DNA of 64,000 nt from an uncultured Prevotella sp. (GCA_944320195.1 CALUGP010000010.1:24516-88515); one strand, 5' to 3'; positions 16,874 through 26,700 are shown, counted from the first letter of the stretch. Numbers and translations: made by a program. The notes: a model not told the origin generated them from the sequence alone.

Positions 16874-17986
16874 GTGAAGAATAATATATTGCTTTTTGTC
16901 ATAATGTTGGTTTTTCCAATACTGGCATGCGCCCAGAAAATAACGCTAGGCTCATGTGATACAAAAGACGGTGGCATGTATCAGGGGGAAATGGTGTCAG
17001 GAAAACCTAACGGGAAAGGCAAGACCGTATATAGAAACGGTGACACGTATGAAGGCTCTTATGTAAAAGGCAGACGCCAGGGGTATGGTGTTTACACGTT
17101 CTCTGATGGTGAGAAGTATGATGGTGAATGGTTCCAAGACCAGCAGCACGGACGTGGTACGTATTATTTCATGAACAACAATAAGTATGTAGGCTTGTGG
17201 TTCAGGGATTATCAGCAGGGACACGGGGTAATGTATTATTACAACGGTGATAAATATGATGGCAACTGGTATCAGGATAAGCGTAACGGAAAAGGAAAAT
17301 ACACGTACAATGGCGGCGCTTATTATGATGGCGAATGGAAAGACGACAAGAAGACCGGAAAGGGTTTTTTTGACTGGGGCGATGGTACTACTTATGATGG
17401 AATGTGGCTGAACAACCTGCGTTCGGGGAAGGGTACAAACAAATATGCGGACGGAGATGTTTATATTGGAGAATGGCTTGAGGACGTGCAAAACGGCAAA
17501 GGCATATATAAGTTCCAGAACGGTGACGTTTACGAGGGGGATTATGTGCGTGGCCGACGTACAGGGGATGGCATTTTCACCTTCGCAAACGGAGACCGTT
17601 ATACGGGGCATTTCACGTCTGGAGACAAGGACGGACACGGTATGATGCAATGGAGCAACGGAGATGTTTATAATGGTTATTGGAAAAATGACAGACAGCA
17701 TGGCCATGGAAAGCTGACGAAAAACAATGGCGACGTATATGAAGGCGAATTTAAAGACGGCGTGCTGGATGGTGAGGTGGTGATCCACTTTGCTGACGGC
17801 GGCAAGTTCAAAGGTTTTTATCGTGGTGGAAAACGAAACGGAGCCGCGATTGAAGTGAGCAAAGACGGGAAACGTTTTGAAGGTACATATAAGGATGATC
17901 TGCGCGATGGCAAATATATGGAAAAAGACCGTAATGGGAATATTGTGTCGCTGGGTATGTATATTTTAGGAAATAGAGTTCAATAA
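16874..17986 (+). CDS. Exported MORN-repeat protein (14 repeats)
   Basis: A 370-residue protein that starts at GTG, has a signal peptide (MKNNILLFVIMLVFPILACAQ, possibly a lipoprotein at ILAC), and then 14 near-perfect 23-residue MORN units with the pattern Y-x-G-x-W/Y-x-x-G/D-x-x-x-G-x-G. MORN solenoids bind membranes, lipids or protein partners; no enzyme domain is attached. First in a plus-strand group with the YhcH-like gene and glgB. Composition is clearly more AT-rich than the genes before 15 kb. Function unknown. Confidence 0.9.
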   Translation: MKNNILLFVIMLVFPILACAQKITLGSCDTKDGGMYQGEMVSGKPNGKGKTVYRNGDTYEGSYVKGRRQGYGVYTFSDGEKYDGEWFQDQQHGRGTYYFMNNNKYVGLWFRDYQQGHGVMYYYNGDKYDGNWYQDKRNGKGKYTYNGGAYYDGEWKDDKKTGKGFFDWGDGTTYDGMWLNNLRSGKGTNKYADGDVYIGEWLEDVQNGKGIYKFQNGDVYEGDYVRGRRTGDGIFTFANGDRYTGHFTSGDKDGHGMMQWSNGDVYNGYWKNDRQHGHGKLTKNNGDVYEGEFKDGVLDGEVVIHFADGGKFKGFYRGGKRNGAAIEVSKDGKRFEGTYKDDLRDGKYMEKDRNGNIVSLGMYILGNRVQ

Positions 17987-18004
17987 TCTTTTAAAAATGA
18001 TATT

Positions 18005-18448
18005 ATGGTAATAGACACACTTGAGAATTTGGAAAAATATGTATCTTTGAACCATTTGTTCAAAGATGTTGTTGCTTTTATTAAAGCACATGATCTGAAC
18101 GTTCTCGAAACAGGCAAGTATGAGATAAAAGGCACGGATCTTTTTGTTAATGTACAGGTAGCCAAGGGAAAGACAAAAGATGCGGCAGTCCTTGAAACTC
18201 ATAAGAGGATGATAGACATACAGATTCCTTTGAGTACGAACGAAACGTTTGGTTATACGCCTCTGGCCAGTTTGCCTGATGCGGAATATGATCAGGTAAA
18301 GGATATAACAAAGTATGAAGGCGCGGCTGAAACGTATGTGACGTGCAGGCCGGGGGAGTTTGCGATTTTTTTCCCTCAGGACGGACATGCGCCATGTATA
18401 TCAGACGCGGCTGAAATAAAAAAGGCAATATTCAAAGTTCTGGTTTAA
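18005..18448 (+). CDS. YhcH/YjgK/YiaL family protein
   Basis: A 147-residue cupin-like protein of the DUF386 family (also called EbgC-like). Characteristic segments are VIDTLENLEKY at the N-terminus, ETHKRMIDIQIPL in the middle and GEFAIFFPQDGHAPC near the end, whose His and Cys/Glu residues belong to the metal-binding pocket. Relatives are found in sialic acid and beta-galactoside pathways, probably acting on a sugar intermediate. It starts 18 bp after the MORN gene and ends 34 bp before glgB, so a sugar-related role is plausible but inferred. Confidence 0.85.
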   Translation: MVIDTLENLEKYVSLNHLFKDVVAFIKAHDLNVLETGKYEIKGTDLFVNVQVAKGKTKDAAVLETHKRMIDIQIPLSTNETFGYTPLASLPDAEYDQVKDITKYEGAAETYVTCRPGEFAIFFPQDGHAPCISDAAEIKKAIFKVLV

Positions 18449-18482
18449 ACATACCTTCATAATATAATAAATACTTTTTATT

Positions 18483-20552
18483 ATGGTAACACGAAAGACT
18501 AAATCTATAAAAGCTAAAAATGTGGCCGATGCAGTGTCTAAACAGCCTGAACACATAGGCCTTGTAGCTAACGACGGATATCTTGCTCCTTATGAGGATG
18601 CCATACGTGGGCGACATGACCATGCAGTGTGGAAGATTAATCAGCTGACCCATGGAGGCAAGAATTCGCTCGAAAGTTTTGCAAGCGGGTATGATTATTA
18701 CGGTTTGCACAAACTGTCGCGAGGCTGGGTCTTTAGAGAGTGGGCGCCAAATGCGACTGCAATATATCTTGTTGGCGATTTCAACAATTGGCAGGAGTCT
18801 GAAAAATACAAGGCTAAGCGAATTGAAGGAACTGGTAATTGGGAGCTTAAAATCTCAGAAAAAGGGATGAAGCATGGCGACCTGTATAAAATGCATGTTT
18901 ATTGGGACGGAGGCCACGGTGAAAGGATACCGGCGTGGGCGCAGAGAGTTGTACAAGATGACACAACTAAAATATTCTCAGCCCAGGTTTGGAATCCTGA
19001 ACCTTACGTTTGGAAGAAAAAGAAATTCAAACCAAATAAGAATCCATTGCTTATATATGAATGCCACATTGGCATGGCACAGGATGCGGAAAAAGTCGGA
19101 ACTTATACGGAATTCAAGGATAATGTTTTGCCGCGTGTGATCGCAGACGGGTATAATTGCATCCAGATAATGGCGATACAAGAACATCCTTATTATGGAT
19201 CGTTCGGTTATCATGTAAGCAGTTTCTTTGCTGCTTCAAGCCGTTTTGGAACGCCTGAAGAACTGAAAGCCCTTATTGATGAGGCTCATCGCAATGGAAT
19301 AGCGGTGATAATGGACATTGTGCATAGCCACGCTGTCAAGAACGAGGTTGAAGGATTGGGCAATTTGGCGGGTGATCCCAACCAATATTTCTATCCTGGT
19401 GACAGACATGAGCATCCGGCATGGGACAGTCTGTGTTTTGATTACGGCAAGGATGATGTAATTCATTTCTTGTTGAGTAATTGCAAGTATTGGTTAAAAG
19501 AGTTCCATTTTGATGGTTTCCGTTTTGACGGAGTTACTTCTATGTTGTATTATAGCCATGGTCTTGGAGAAGCATTCTGCAATTATGCGGATTATTTCAA
19601 CGGACATGAGGATGACAATGCGATATGTTATCTGACTTTGGCAAACAAACTCATACATGAAGTCAATCCTGATGCCATAACTATCGCGGAAGAGGTTAGT
19701 GGAATGCCTGGCCTTGCCGCCAAGTTTGAGGATGGCGGTTTTGGATTTGATTACCGAATGGCAATGAACATTCCTGATTATTGGATTAAGACAATTAAGG
19801 AAAAGAGCGATGAGGAGTGGAAGCCAAGCAGCATTTTCTGGGAGGTGAAGAATCGTCGTCCGGATGAAAAGACAATAAGTTATTGCGAGAGCCATGACCA
19901 AGCTTTGGTGGGTGACAAGACAATCATATTCCGTCTGATTGACGCAGACATGTACTGGCATTTCAAGAAAGGCGATGAAAATGGGACAGTGCACCGCGGT
20001 ATTGCTCTGCATAAAATGATACGTCTTGTCACGGCTGCTGCGATAAATGGCGGATACCTTAACTTTATGGGCAATGAGTTTGGTCATCCAGAGTGGATTG
20101 ATTTCCCACGTGAAGGCAATGGCTGGAGTTATAAGTATGCACGCAGGCAATGGAACCTTGTAGACAATCATGAGCTTTGCTATCATTATCTTGGCGATTT
20201 CGACAAGGAGATGCTCAAGGTTATCAAGAGTGTCCGCAACTTCCAAAATACTCCGGTGCGGGAAATTTGGCACAATGACGGTGATCAGATACTTGCATTT
20301 ATGCGCGGAGACTTGGTGTTTGTGTTCAATTTCAGTCCGACCCGTTCATTCACCGATTATGGTTTTCTTGTGCCAACAGGTTCATACGATGTTGTGTTGA
20401 ATACTGACGCAAAGGCATTCGGTGGCAATGGCTTTGCCGATGACACAATGACACATGTTACCAATTATGATCCTCTTTATGTGAAGGACCACAAAGAGTG
20501 GCTGAAGCTTTACATACCGGCACGCTCAGCCGTGGTATTAAAGAAGAATTGA
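18483..20552 (+). CDS. glgB: 1,4-alpha-glucan branching enzyme
   Basis: GH13 enzyme that makes alpha-1,6 branches in glycogen. 689 residues with an N-terminal CBM48 domain (GWVFREWAPNATAIYLVGDF), then the barrel with nucleophile Asp in DGFRFDGVTSM, acid Glu in ITIAEEVSGMP and the third acid Asp in YCESHDQALVGD, and an all-beta C-terminal domain. Overall it is of the short eukaryote-like type common in Bacteroidota, rather than the long E. coli type. The next gene begins one base after its stop codon. Confidence 0.95.
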   Translation: MVTRKTKSIKAKNVADAVSKQPEHIGLVANDGYLAPYEDAIRGRHDHAVWKINQLTHGGKNSLESFASGYDYYGLHKLSRGWVFREWAPNATAIYLVGDFNNWQESEKYKAKRIEGTGNWELKISEKGMKHGDLYKMHVYWDGGHGERIPAWAQRVVQDDTTKIFSAQVWNPEPYVWKKKKFKPNKNPLLIYECHIGMAQDAEKVGTYTEFKDNVLPRVIADGYNCIQIMAIQEHPYYGSFGYHVSSFFAASSRFGTPEELKALIDEAHRNGIAVIMDIVHSHAVKNEVEGLGNLAGDPNQYFYPGDRHEHPAWDSLCFDYGKDDVIHFLLSNCKYWLKEFHFDGFRFDGVTSMLYYSHGLGEAFCNYADYFNGHEDDNAICYLTLANKLIHEVNPDAITIAEEVSGMPGLAAKFEDGGFGFDYRMAMNIPDYWIKTIKEKSDEEWKPSSIFWEVKNRRPDEKTISYCESHDQALVGDKTIIFRLIDADMYWHFKKGDENGTVHRGIALHKMIRLVTAAAINGGYLNFMGNEFGHPEWIDFPREGNGWSYKYARRQWNLVDNHELCYHYLGDFDKEMLKVIKSVRNFQNTPVREIWHNDGDQILAFMRGDLVFVFNFSPTRSFTDYGFLVPTGSYDVVLNTDAKAFGGNGFADDTMTHVTNYDPLYVKDHKEWLKLYIPARSAVVLKKN

Positions 20553-20553
20553 C

Positions 20554-21702
20554 ATGGCGAATATCCATACAGTAAACAATGGCACACTGCTTAAAACGGC
20601 GTGTGCTATTGTTTTCGTATTGTTTGTTTTCACATATTTGTTTTTCTTTCAGGCAGACTTGTTGTCAATGGTTCAGCATGTTCTGTCGGGTGGAACTACG
20701 CACTATGACCGTACTATAGGTTCGGTCGTTATAACCGCAGTGCTTTTTCTTGTTCATGTCGGAGCGCGAAGGCTTGGCGGACTTGGCGACGTGTTTCATG
20801 CTTTCACGTATGTTCCGTCGTTGTTGTTGCTTGTTGCCTTGACCAGTGTGGATTGCGACTTTAGCGGCAGTCCGTTGAACGTAGTATGGCTGTGGCTTGT
20901 GCCATTGCTGATTGTTGTGTATGTCGTATTGTCTTTGGCTGTCAGGTTCAGGGGATGCACGCGTACGCTGTCTGCTTTTTCCACGCCTGTTGGCATTTTA
21001 TGGAAAAACCTGTTGTTCATGGCTTTTATGTTTATTGCCGTTTGCCTGTTTGGCAACAGTGATCGTGTTTTTCATTATAGGCTACGTGTTGAAAACCTGC
21101 TTAACTCGGGGGCTTATGCCAAGGCTTTGCAGATTGGTGATAAGTCAGACGATGCTGATCCAAGTCTCACGATGTTGCGGATTTATGCTTTATCAAGAAG
21201 CAAGCAATTGGGCGAGCGGCTGTTTGAATATCCTTTGTCGGGAGGTTCTGGTGCCTTGTTGCCTGACGGTAAGAACGTAAGGTGTCTGTTTTTTCAAGAG
21301 GACAGGATTTTCAAGTCTTTGAGCATACGTAAGATGGGCGACATGGCTCCGATGGATTATTTGCTTTACATTGAACGTAACGGGCTTGCCATGAAGCCTG
21401 TCACAGATTATATATTATGTGGATATTTGCTTGATAAGAAACTTGACGCATTCGTCGCAGCCATAAGGCATAAGTACAATTTGTCATCATCCACTTTGCC
21501 AAAACATTACAAGGAGGCTCTGACGTTGTACACTCACTTGAGGGCTAATCCTGTTCTTGTGTTCCACAATGAGGTGATGGATGCCGATTACGCAGATTTC
21601 CAGAAACTGGAGAAAGAATACAAGGACGAGCGTGAACGTGAATCATATGTGCATGACACATTTGGTGACACTTATTGGTTTTATTATTTTTATAATGAAT
21701 GA
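20554..21702 (+). CDS. Membrane protein of unknown function following glgB
   Basis: 382 residues. The first 170 hold about five hydrophobic segments (for example ACAIVFVLFVFTYLFFF, VVWLWLVPLLIVVYVVLSLA and LLFMAFMFIAVCLFG); the rest is soluble and helical, ending YWFYYFYNE. It may belong to the Bacteroidales DUF6057 type, but I am not certain. Its ATG is one base after the glgB stop, so the two are surely co-transcribed. No catalytic motif is visible. Confidence 0.75.
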   Translation: MANIHTVNNGTLLKTACAIVFVLFVFTYLFFFQADLLSMVQHVLSGGTTHYDRTIGSVVITAVLFLVHVGARRLGGLGDVFHAFTYVPSLLLLVALTSVDCDFSGSPLNVVWLWLVPLLIVVYVVLSLAVRFRGCTRTLSAFSTPVGILWKNLLFMAFMFIAVCLFGNSDRVFHYRLRVENLLNSGAYAKALQIGDKSDDADPSLTMLRIYALSRSKQLGERLFEYPLSGGSGALLPDGKNVRCLFFQEDRIFKSLSIRKMGDMAPMDYLLYIERNGLAMKPVTDYILCGYLLDKKLDAFVAAIRHKYNLSSSTLPKHYKEALTLYTHLRANPVLVFHNEVMDADYADFQKLEKEYKDERERESYVHDTFGDTYWFYYFYNE

Positions 21703-21745
21703 TGGGTGACGTTATGGAGGTACAATGCCGGCATGGCTTGAAGGC

Positions 21746-23131
21746 TTAGTGTTTGATTATCACTTGGATTGTATCGAGGCCTAATCTTGTTTGCAGCCAT
21801 TGCGTCATTTTCCTTTGTTCTTCGGCTGAAAGTCTTGTTTTTCGTTCCAGTTCTATTATGGCCACAACATGCCTTTTTATCCCGGTTGTGTCGGCTGCGG
21901 CTTCATTGGCGATGCCCAGGCTTACGCTGGCTGTGTTGGGAAATAGGGTTTTTGTCTCTTTGGCTATGGCTGGAGCCATGTCACCATAGCGCGTGTATTC
22001 GTTTAGCGACTTCTGTAGTAGTGTGACTTTGTTTGCTTCTTCGTGAAACATTGCAGCGTAATTGTCTGATGAAGTACGCATGTTGGCAAGACGGTTGTTT
22101 AGCATCATGACCGAGTCGGATTCCGTTCCTTGAATCACTTGCAGACGGTATCGTCCCAGTTTATAGTTTGACATGGCTTGTTCCGCATTCTTTATGGTGC
22201 TGTCTGTCAGTTCTCTTCCAACGGCGACGATGCGTAATGTCAGACTGTCTTTGTCAATGTCGTAGGATATAATCTGTGTGCCGGCTGTTTCCAGCTTGTC
22301 GCCTACAAATTTGCTGATGTTGGTTTTGAATATGCTTTCCTTCACGATGTTGTATGTCATGAATGCGGCCGGCACCATTGTGGCTACAACCGTGATGATG
22401 ATATAACGCCTGACCTTGACGTAACGTTCGCTGTCAACAAAGCGTTTTTGCTTGAACTTCATCATTCTCACTCCGATGTATGTGGCAAGGCTGATGAACA
22501 CGGTGTTGATGAAGAACAGGTAAAATGCACCGAGAAAATAATATATGTTGCCCGTGGCGATGCCGAAGCCGGCGGTACAGAGCGGCGGCATCAATGCAGT
22601 TGCGATGGCTACGCCCGGCAGCACATTGCCTTTGCCTTTTGTGGCAAGTGCGACTATGCCCGCAGCGCCGCCGAACAGGGCTATCAACACGTCGTATAGA
22701 GTGGGGGAGGTGCGCGCCAACAGTTCTGACTGGGCTTCGTCAAGTGGGGTCAGAAGAAAGTATATTGTTGCAGTTATCACGCTGATGACGGTGGCAACGA
22801 TATAATTCTTGGCTGAGCGTTTCAGCAGTTCAAAGTCGTTTATGCCGACAGCCAGTCCCATGCCGATGATCGGCCCCATCAGCGGCGATATGAGCATGGC
22901 GCCGATTATTACGGCGGTAGAGTTTACGTTAAGTCCCAGCGATGCTATGAATATTGCGAAAACAAGAACCCATAGTGTCGCTCCGTGGAACGACACGCCG
23001 GCACTTATACTGCGTATAGTGTCTTCCTCGTTTTCTTTGTCGGGCATGGCGTTGAAGTATTTTTTCAGAAAACTTGCAGCCATTTGTCTTGCCTGGTAAA
23101 TGGATTCGGTTTTGCCGTTGCTGTTTCCCAT
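21746..23131 (-). CDS. DUF389 family membrane protein
   Basis: 461 residues. The N-terminal two thirds carry the DUF389 (TIGR00341) membrane domain: FHGATLWVLVFAIFIASLGL, then GAMLISPLMGPIIGMGLAVG and further segments rich in Gly and Ala, followed by a soluble C-terminal part of about 200 residues. Members are inner-membrane proteins of unknown transport or regulatory function. It is convergent to the glgB cluster, with a 43-bp spacer, and has its own -7 box. Confidence 0.85.
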   Translation of the reverse strand: MGNSNGKTESIYQARQMAASFLKKYFNAMPDKENEEDTIRSISAGVSFHGATLWVLVFAIFIASLGLNVNSTAVIIGAMLISPLMGPIIGMGLAVGINDFELLKRSAKNYIVATVISVITATIYFLLTPLDEAQSELLARTSPTLYDVLIALFGGAAGIVALATKGKGNVLPGVAIATALMPPLCTAGFGIATGNIYYFLGAFYLFFINTVFISLATYIGVRMMKFKQKRFVDSERYVKVRRYIIITVVATMVPAAFMTYNIVKESIFKTNISKFVGDKLETAGTQIISYDIDKDSLTLRIVAVGRELTDSTIKNAEQAMSNYKLGRYRLQVIQGTESDSVMMLNNRLANMRTSSDNYAAMFHEEANKVTLLQKSLNEYTRYGDMAPAIAKETKTLFPNTASVSLGIANEAAADTTGIKRHVVAIIELERKTRLSAEEQRKMTQWLQTRLGLDTIQVIIKH

Positions 23132-23191
23132 AGTTTAGTTGTTGTTTAAGTATATTTGCGCGATGTCTTTTTTACATGTCTCGCTTGTTCG

Positions 23192-23199
23192 CAAAGATA
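23192..23199 (-). promoter_or_regulatory. -7 box of the DUF389 gene
   Basis: TATCTTTG on the minus strand, 61 bp upstream of the start codon; no clear -33 box. Confidence 0.55.
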
Positions 23200-23430
23200 G
23201 TGTTTTTTCTTATTCGCTGTACATTTTGTGATGGATATTTTTAAGTAGAATTGATGTTTTTCTTTCTTTTTGCTATTTTAAGAGTTCTTCTGTTCTGATA
23301 TGTGCAGGGATGGGAAGCATTGCATGATAATCCCTTTTGGGTGTAGCCCACATTGGGTTCAGGCATGATTATTACTGTGTAGGCATGGCTGCGGTCGCCA
23401 TTATCGTTTAAAACACGGAAAATGGAAACT

Positions 23431-23518
23431 TATTGATGGCTGATTGTAAGGTGAAAGATGGCTGATTGTGTTATAAAAGACGGCTGATTGTGTTGTAAAA
23501 GACGGCCTTTTGTATTGA
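23431..23518. repeat. 22-bp phased repeat array (copy at 23.4 kb)
   Basis: Four units start at 23431, 23453, 23475 and 23497. Their cores are GATGGCTGATTGTAA, GATGGCTGATTGTGTTAT, GACGGCTGATTGTGTTGT and GACGGCCTTTTGTATTGA. The middle units are nearly identical, so this array is the most homogeneous of the six; a weaker unit may precede it at 23409. Confidence 0.8.
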
Positions 23519-23766
23519 CATTCGTATAATTCTATTGCACGGTTTGTGCTTTTTCTGTGTTAACGTGCTGATAGCCAGGCATATATTTTTGCACTATTCT
23601 GTTGCTGTTATTTGGTGTCATGTAGGATGGTTTCCGTATATGTGTGGTTTTTATGGTGCCTGGTTAAAACAAATTGTCGCTAAATCATGGTTTTTGCAAG
23701 ACATGTGTCAATACACGATTTTGCCGCTGATAGCCAATCGCGAAGAGGTTTGATGGCGGATAAGAC

Positions 23767-23812
23767 AAGACGAACCGCTGAGGCATTGTCCATGTATCAG
23801 CGGTTCGTCTTT
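23767..23812 (-). terminator. Hairpin terminator after htpG
   Basis: AAGACGAACCGCTGA (23767-23781) pairs perfectly with TCAGCGGTTCGTCTT (23798-23812), a 15-bp stem with a 16-nt loop, 44 bp past the htpG stop. The tail has few T residues. Confidence 0.65.
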
Positions 23813-23855
23813 GTATGCACAACTATTTGTGGCTTTGTTTTATATTATGTGTTGG

Positions 23856-25910
23856 TCATTTGATTAATGCGACCGAACGCTTGATGAACGCGTCAAGTGC
23901 TGAGCCTTTCAGCATACCGTTCTGTAATAGGGCAAGGTCAATGAGCTGATGTACAATCTTGTTGTCCTTTGCATATTCGGTGATAATTTCTTTCTTCTTG
24001 TCACGCTGTTCGGCTAAAGCCTTCTCTGTGGCTGCCAGGTCGTCTTTTTCCTCCTGCGTCACTTCCTCCGGTTTTTTCTTGCTTTGGTTTTGGTGGAGGG
24101 CTGCCAGGCGTGCCTGTTGTCCCTTGATTTCGCTAAGCACAGGCTTTAATGCATCGCCGCATTTCTCGTTTTCGTCGGCAAGAACGCCCTTTATCAACGG
24201 GTGGTCGCTGTTGAGGACAAGGCTGTAGCTGTCAGGCATCTGTGCATAAAAACTCATGCCGCTTTGGTAACGGCTTATGTCTTTCATCCTTCGCATGTAT
24301 TCGCTTTGCGTAATAATGACAGGTTGAGCGTCTTCACCAAGCGCCTGCACCTCCACGCCGAACTCTACTTTGTCTATAGTTGGAAGTTGTGAGCGGAATG
24401 CAGATGACAGATTGTCAGCAATGTCGCCGTCAAGTTCGTTTTTCTTAATGTCTTCCTTGACTATTAGACGGTCAATTATGTCGCTGTCTACACGCATGAA
24501 TCTACTTTTCTCAAACTTCTGTTCAAACATTGACACTGCAGGAACATCGAGTTGTCCGTCGAGAAGCAATACGCTGTATCCTTTATCCTTAGCTGCTTCA
24601 ATGTATGAATATTGTTCTTCTTTGTTTGTCGCGTAAAGGTATATTGTCTGTCCGTCTTTGTCAGTCTGGTTGTCCTTTATCAGCGTTTTGTATTCATCCA
24701 GTGTGAAATATTTGTCGTCGACATCCTTGAAAAGTGCGAAATCTTTGGCCCGGTCATAGAAATCTTCTTGCGACAGCATTCCGTAGTTGATGAAAAGTTT
24801 TAAGTCGTCCCACTTGCTTTCATACTCTTTACGGTTTTCCTTGAATATGCTGTTTAAGCGGTCGGCCACCTTTTTAGTAATGTATGTTGAGATTTTCTTT
24901 ACGTCTTGGTCGCTTTGCAGGTAGCTGCGGCTGACGTTCAGCGGAATGTCTGGAGAGTCGATGACACCGTGGAGCAGTGTAAGGAAATCTGGAACAATGC
25001 CTTCCACCTGGTCTGTCACGAACACCTGGTTGCAGTAAAGTTGTATCTTGTTGCGCTGCAGGTCTATGTTCGACTTTATTCTTGGGAAGTAAAGTATTCC
25101 TGTAAGGTTGAACGGATAGTCAACGTTGAGGTGAATCCAGAACAGAGGATCATCCTGCATGGGATAAAGTTCATGGTAGAATTTCTTGTAATTTTCATCT
25201 TTTAGCGTGCTCGGTGTCTTAGTCCAAAGCGGTTCAACATCGTTTATGACATTGTCCTCATCAGTCTCCACTTGCTTGCCGTCTTTCCATTCGGTCTTTT
25301 TCCCGAACGCGATTGGCACAGGCATGAATTTGCAATATTTGTTGAGCAGCCCCTGAATGCGGCCCTTTTCAATGAATTCTTTGCAGTCGTCGGAAATGTG
25401 CAGTATAATGTCAGAGCCTCTTCCGGCTTTCTCTGCATCGTCAATCTCGAATGAAGGACTGCCGTCACAACTCCATTTGACAGCTTTTGCATTTTCGCGG
25501 TAACTTTTTGTGATTATCTCCACTTTGTCGCTTACCATGAATGCGCTGTAGAAACCGAGACCGAAGTGGCCTATGATGGCGTTGGCGTTGTCCTTGTATT
25601 TGTTGAGGAAATCGCTTACGCCGGAAAATGCGATTTGGTTGATGTACTTGTCTATCTCCTCTTCAGTCATGCCTATGCCGTTGTCGCTTATTGTCAGCGT
25701 CTTGTTTTTTTCATCAAGCGATACGCGCACAGTCAAGTCGCCCAAGTCTCCTTTGAATTCGCCTTTTTCTGCAAGCGTCTTGATTTTCTGTGTCGCGTCA
25801 ACGGCATTGCTGACCATTTCGCGTAAGAATATCTCATGATCGGAATACAAAAACTTTTTGATCACGGGGAATATGTTTTCCGTCGTTACTCCTATATTAC
25901 CTTTTTGCAT
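23856..25910 (-). CDS. htpG: Molecular chaperone HtpG (Hsp90)
   Basis: ATP-dependent cytoplasmic chaperone, 684 residues. The N-terminal GHKL ATPase domain shows LREMVSNAVDATQK, ISDNGIGMTEEEI and GHFGLGFYSAFMVS; the middle domain includes LPLNVSRSYLQSD-type sequence (here IPLNVSRSYLQSDQDVKK). The C-terminal part contains a charged, coiled-coil-like insertion (NQSKKKPEEVTQEEKDDLA) as in Bacteroidota homologues, and there is no eukaryotic MEEVD tail. Transcribed alone, with a hairpin downstream. Confidence 0.96.
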   Translation of the reverse strand: MQKGNIGVTTENIFPVIKKFLYSDHEIFLREMVSNAVDATQKIKTLAEKGEFKGDLGDLTVRVSLDEKNKTLTISDNGIGMTEEEIDKYINQIAFSGVSDFLNKYKDNANAIIGHFGLGFYSAFMVSDKVEIITKSYRENAKAVKWSCDGSPSFEIDDAEKAGRGSDIILHISDDCKEFIEKGRIQGLLNKYCKFMPVPIAFGKKTEWKDGKQVETDEDNVINDVEPLWTKTPSTLKDENYKKFYHELYPMQDDPLFWIHLNVDYPFNLTGILYFPRIKSNIDLQRNKIQLYCNQVFVTDQVEGIVPDFLTLLHGVIDSPDIPLNVSRSYLQSDQDVKKISTYITKKVADRLNSIFKENRKEYESKWDDLKLFINYGMLSQEDFYDRAKDFALFKDVDDKYFTLDEYKTLIKDNQTDKDGQTIYLYATNKEEQYSYIEAAKDKGYSVLLLDGQLDVPAVSMFEQKFEKSRFMRVDSDIIDRLIVKEDIKKNELDGDIADNLSSAFRSQLPTIDKVEFGVEVQALGEDAQPVIITQSEYMRRMKDISRYQSGMSFYAQMPDSYSLVLNSDHPLIKGVLADENEKCGDALKPVLSEIKGQQARLAALHQNQSKKKPEEVTQEEKDDLAATEKALAEQRDKKKEIITEYAKDNKIVHQLIDLALLQNGMLKGSALDAFIKRSVALIK

Positions 25911-26128
25911 GTCTTTTGTGTTTTATATGTTATATTGAATTTTTACGAAATCGTATCAAGCAAAATCTGTGCCATAATGATGATATTGTGTTTCACACTT
26001 CAATTTTACTCCATGCTGTTTTTGGTTTTTGTGGTTGTCTTTGTATGAATGGGTATGGTGGCGGATTAAGATTTTTATCAAAAGGTTGTGATTTTGTCTT
26101 ATTTGGTGAAATCGGATACGGATGGTTT

Positions 26129-26159
26129 TTTGTCTGTCGTTGAAAACCTCTATCTTTGC
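26129..26159 (+). promoter_or_regulatory. Promoter of the ECF sigma factor gene
   Basis: TTTG at 26129-26132, 18-nt spacer, TATCTTTGC at 26151-26159. The short leader places the start codon at 26185. Confidence 0.65.
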
Positions 26160-26184
26160 GAGTATAATAAAGTCCGATACGCAC

Positions 26185-26700
26185 ATGGAAAATCATGAAG
26201 CAAAGTTCTCTGTTATAAGGAAATATTACACTGACCACATGCATGAACTGCGTGTTTTTGTAAACAACAGGATACATGACGCCGAGGTCGCTGACGATAT
26301 TGTGCAGAACGTTTTTATTCGTTTGCTGTCAATTGACGGAATCGTGAATTCTGACACTTTGTCAAATCTTGTTCATGCGATAGCCAGGAACCTGATATGC
26401 GATCATTATAGGCATAAAAGGTACGAGGATGAGTATGCCGGGTATGTATGCTCAAAGCCAGGATGCGAGATGTTCAGTGCCTCTCAAGCGTGCTCGGTTG
26501 ACGAGATACGCGAGATTTTGGAATGTGGCATGGAGCGCTTGAACGAGAAGCAGCGTATTATTTACAGAATGAATGTATATGACGGGTTGGCTGTATCTGA
26601 GATATCAGAAACTTTGAATATGAATTATAAAAGTGTTGAAAACCGCCTTGGGTTGGCAAGAAAGGAAATGAGAAAGTACATGACAAGGATGTTGGCTTGA
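26185..26700 (+). CDS. ECF-type RNA polymerase sigma factor
   Basis: 171 residues from the ATG that follows the promoter (MENHEAKFSVIRKYY). Region 2 contains DDIVQNVFIRLL and the following HAIARNLICDHYRHKR; region 4 is the C-terminal helix-turn-helix LAVSEISETLNMNYKSVENR. This is the FecI-like group common in Bacteroidota. No FecR-type anti-sigma gene or SusC-like receptor lies beside it: the next gene is a convergent helicase and the previous one is htpG, divergent. Its signal and targets are unknown. Confidence 0.88.
   Translation: MENHEAKFSVIRKYYTDHMHELRVFVNNRIHDAEVADDIVQNVFIRLLSIDGIVNSDTLSNLVHAIARNLICDHYRHKRYEDEYAGYVCSKPGCEMFSASQACSVDEIREILECGMERLNEKQRIIYRMNVYDGLAVSEISETLNMNYKSVENRLGLARKEMRKYMTRMLA

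Larger units (their letters stand above)
23132..23855. other. Intergenic region between DUF389 gene and htpG
   Basis: 724 bp without a credible gene. It holds the DUF389 -7 box, a 22-bp phased array at 23431-23518 and a strong hairpin at 23767-23812. The part between (23520-23760) shows nothing I can assign. Confidence 0.7.

Noticed and set aside
19494-20273. 259-residue frame antisense to glgB
   Set aside because: Lies fully within glgB, with no start-site signal and no family match.
23330-23420. Small structured RNA upstream of the DUF389 gene
   Set aside because: Some pairing is possible (CATGATAAT with ATTATT), but there is no known RNA signature, promoter or terminator to support it.
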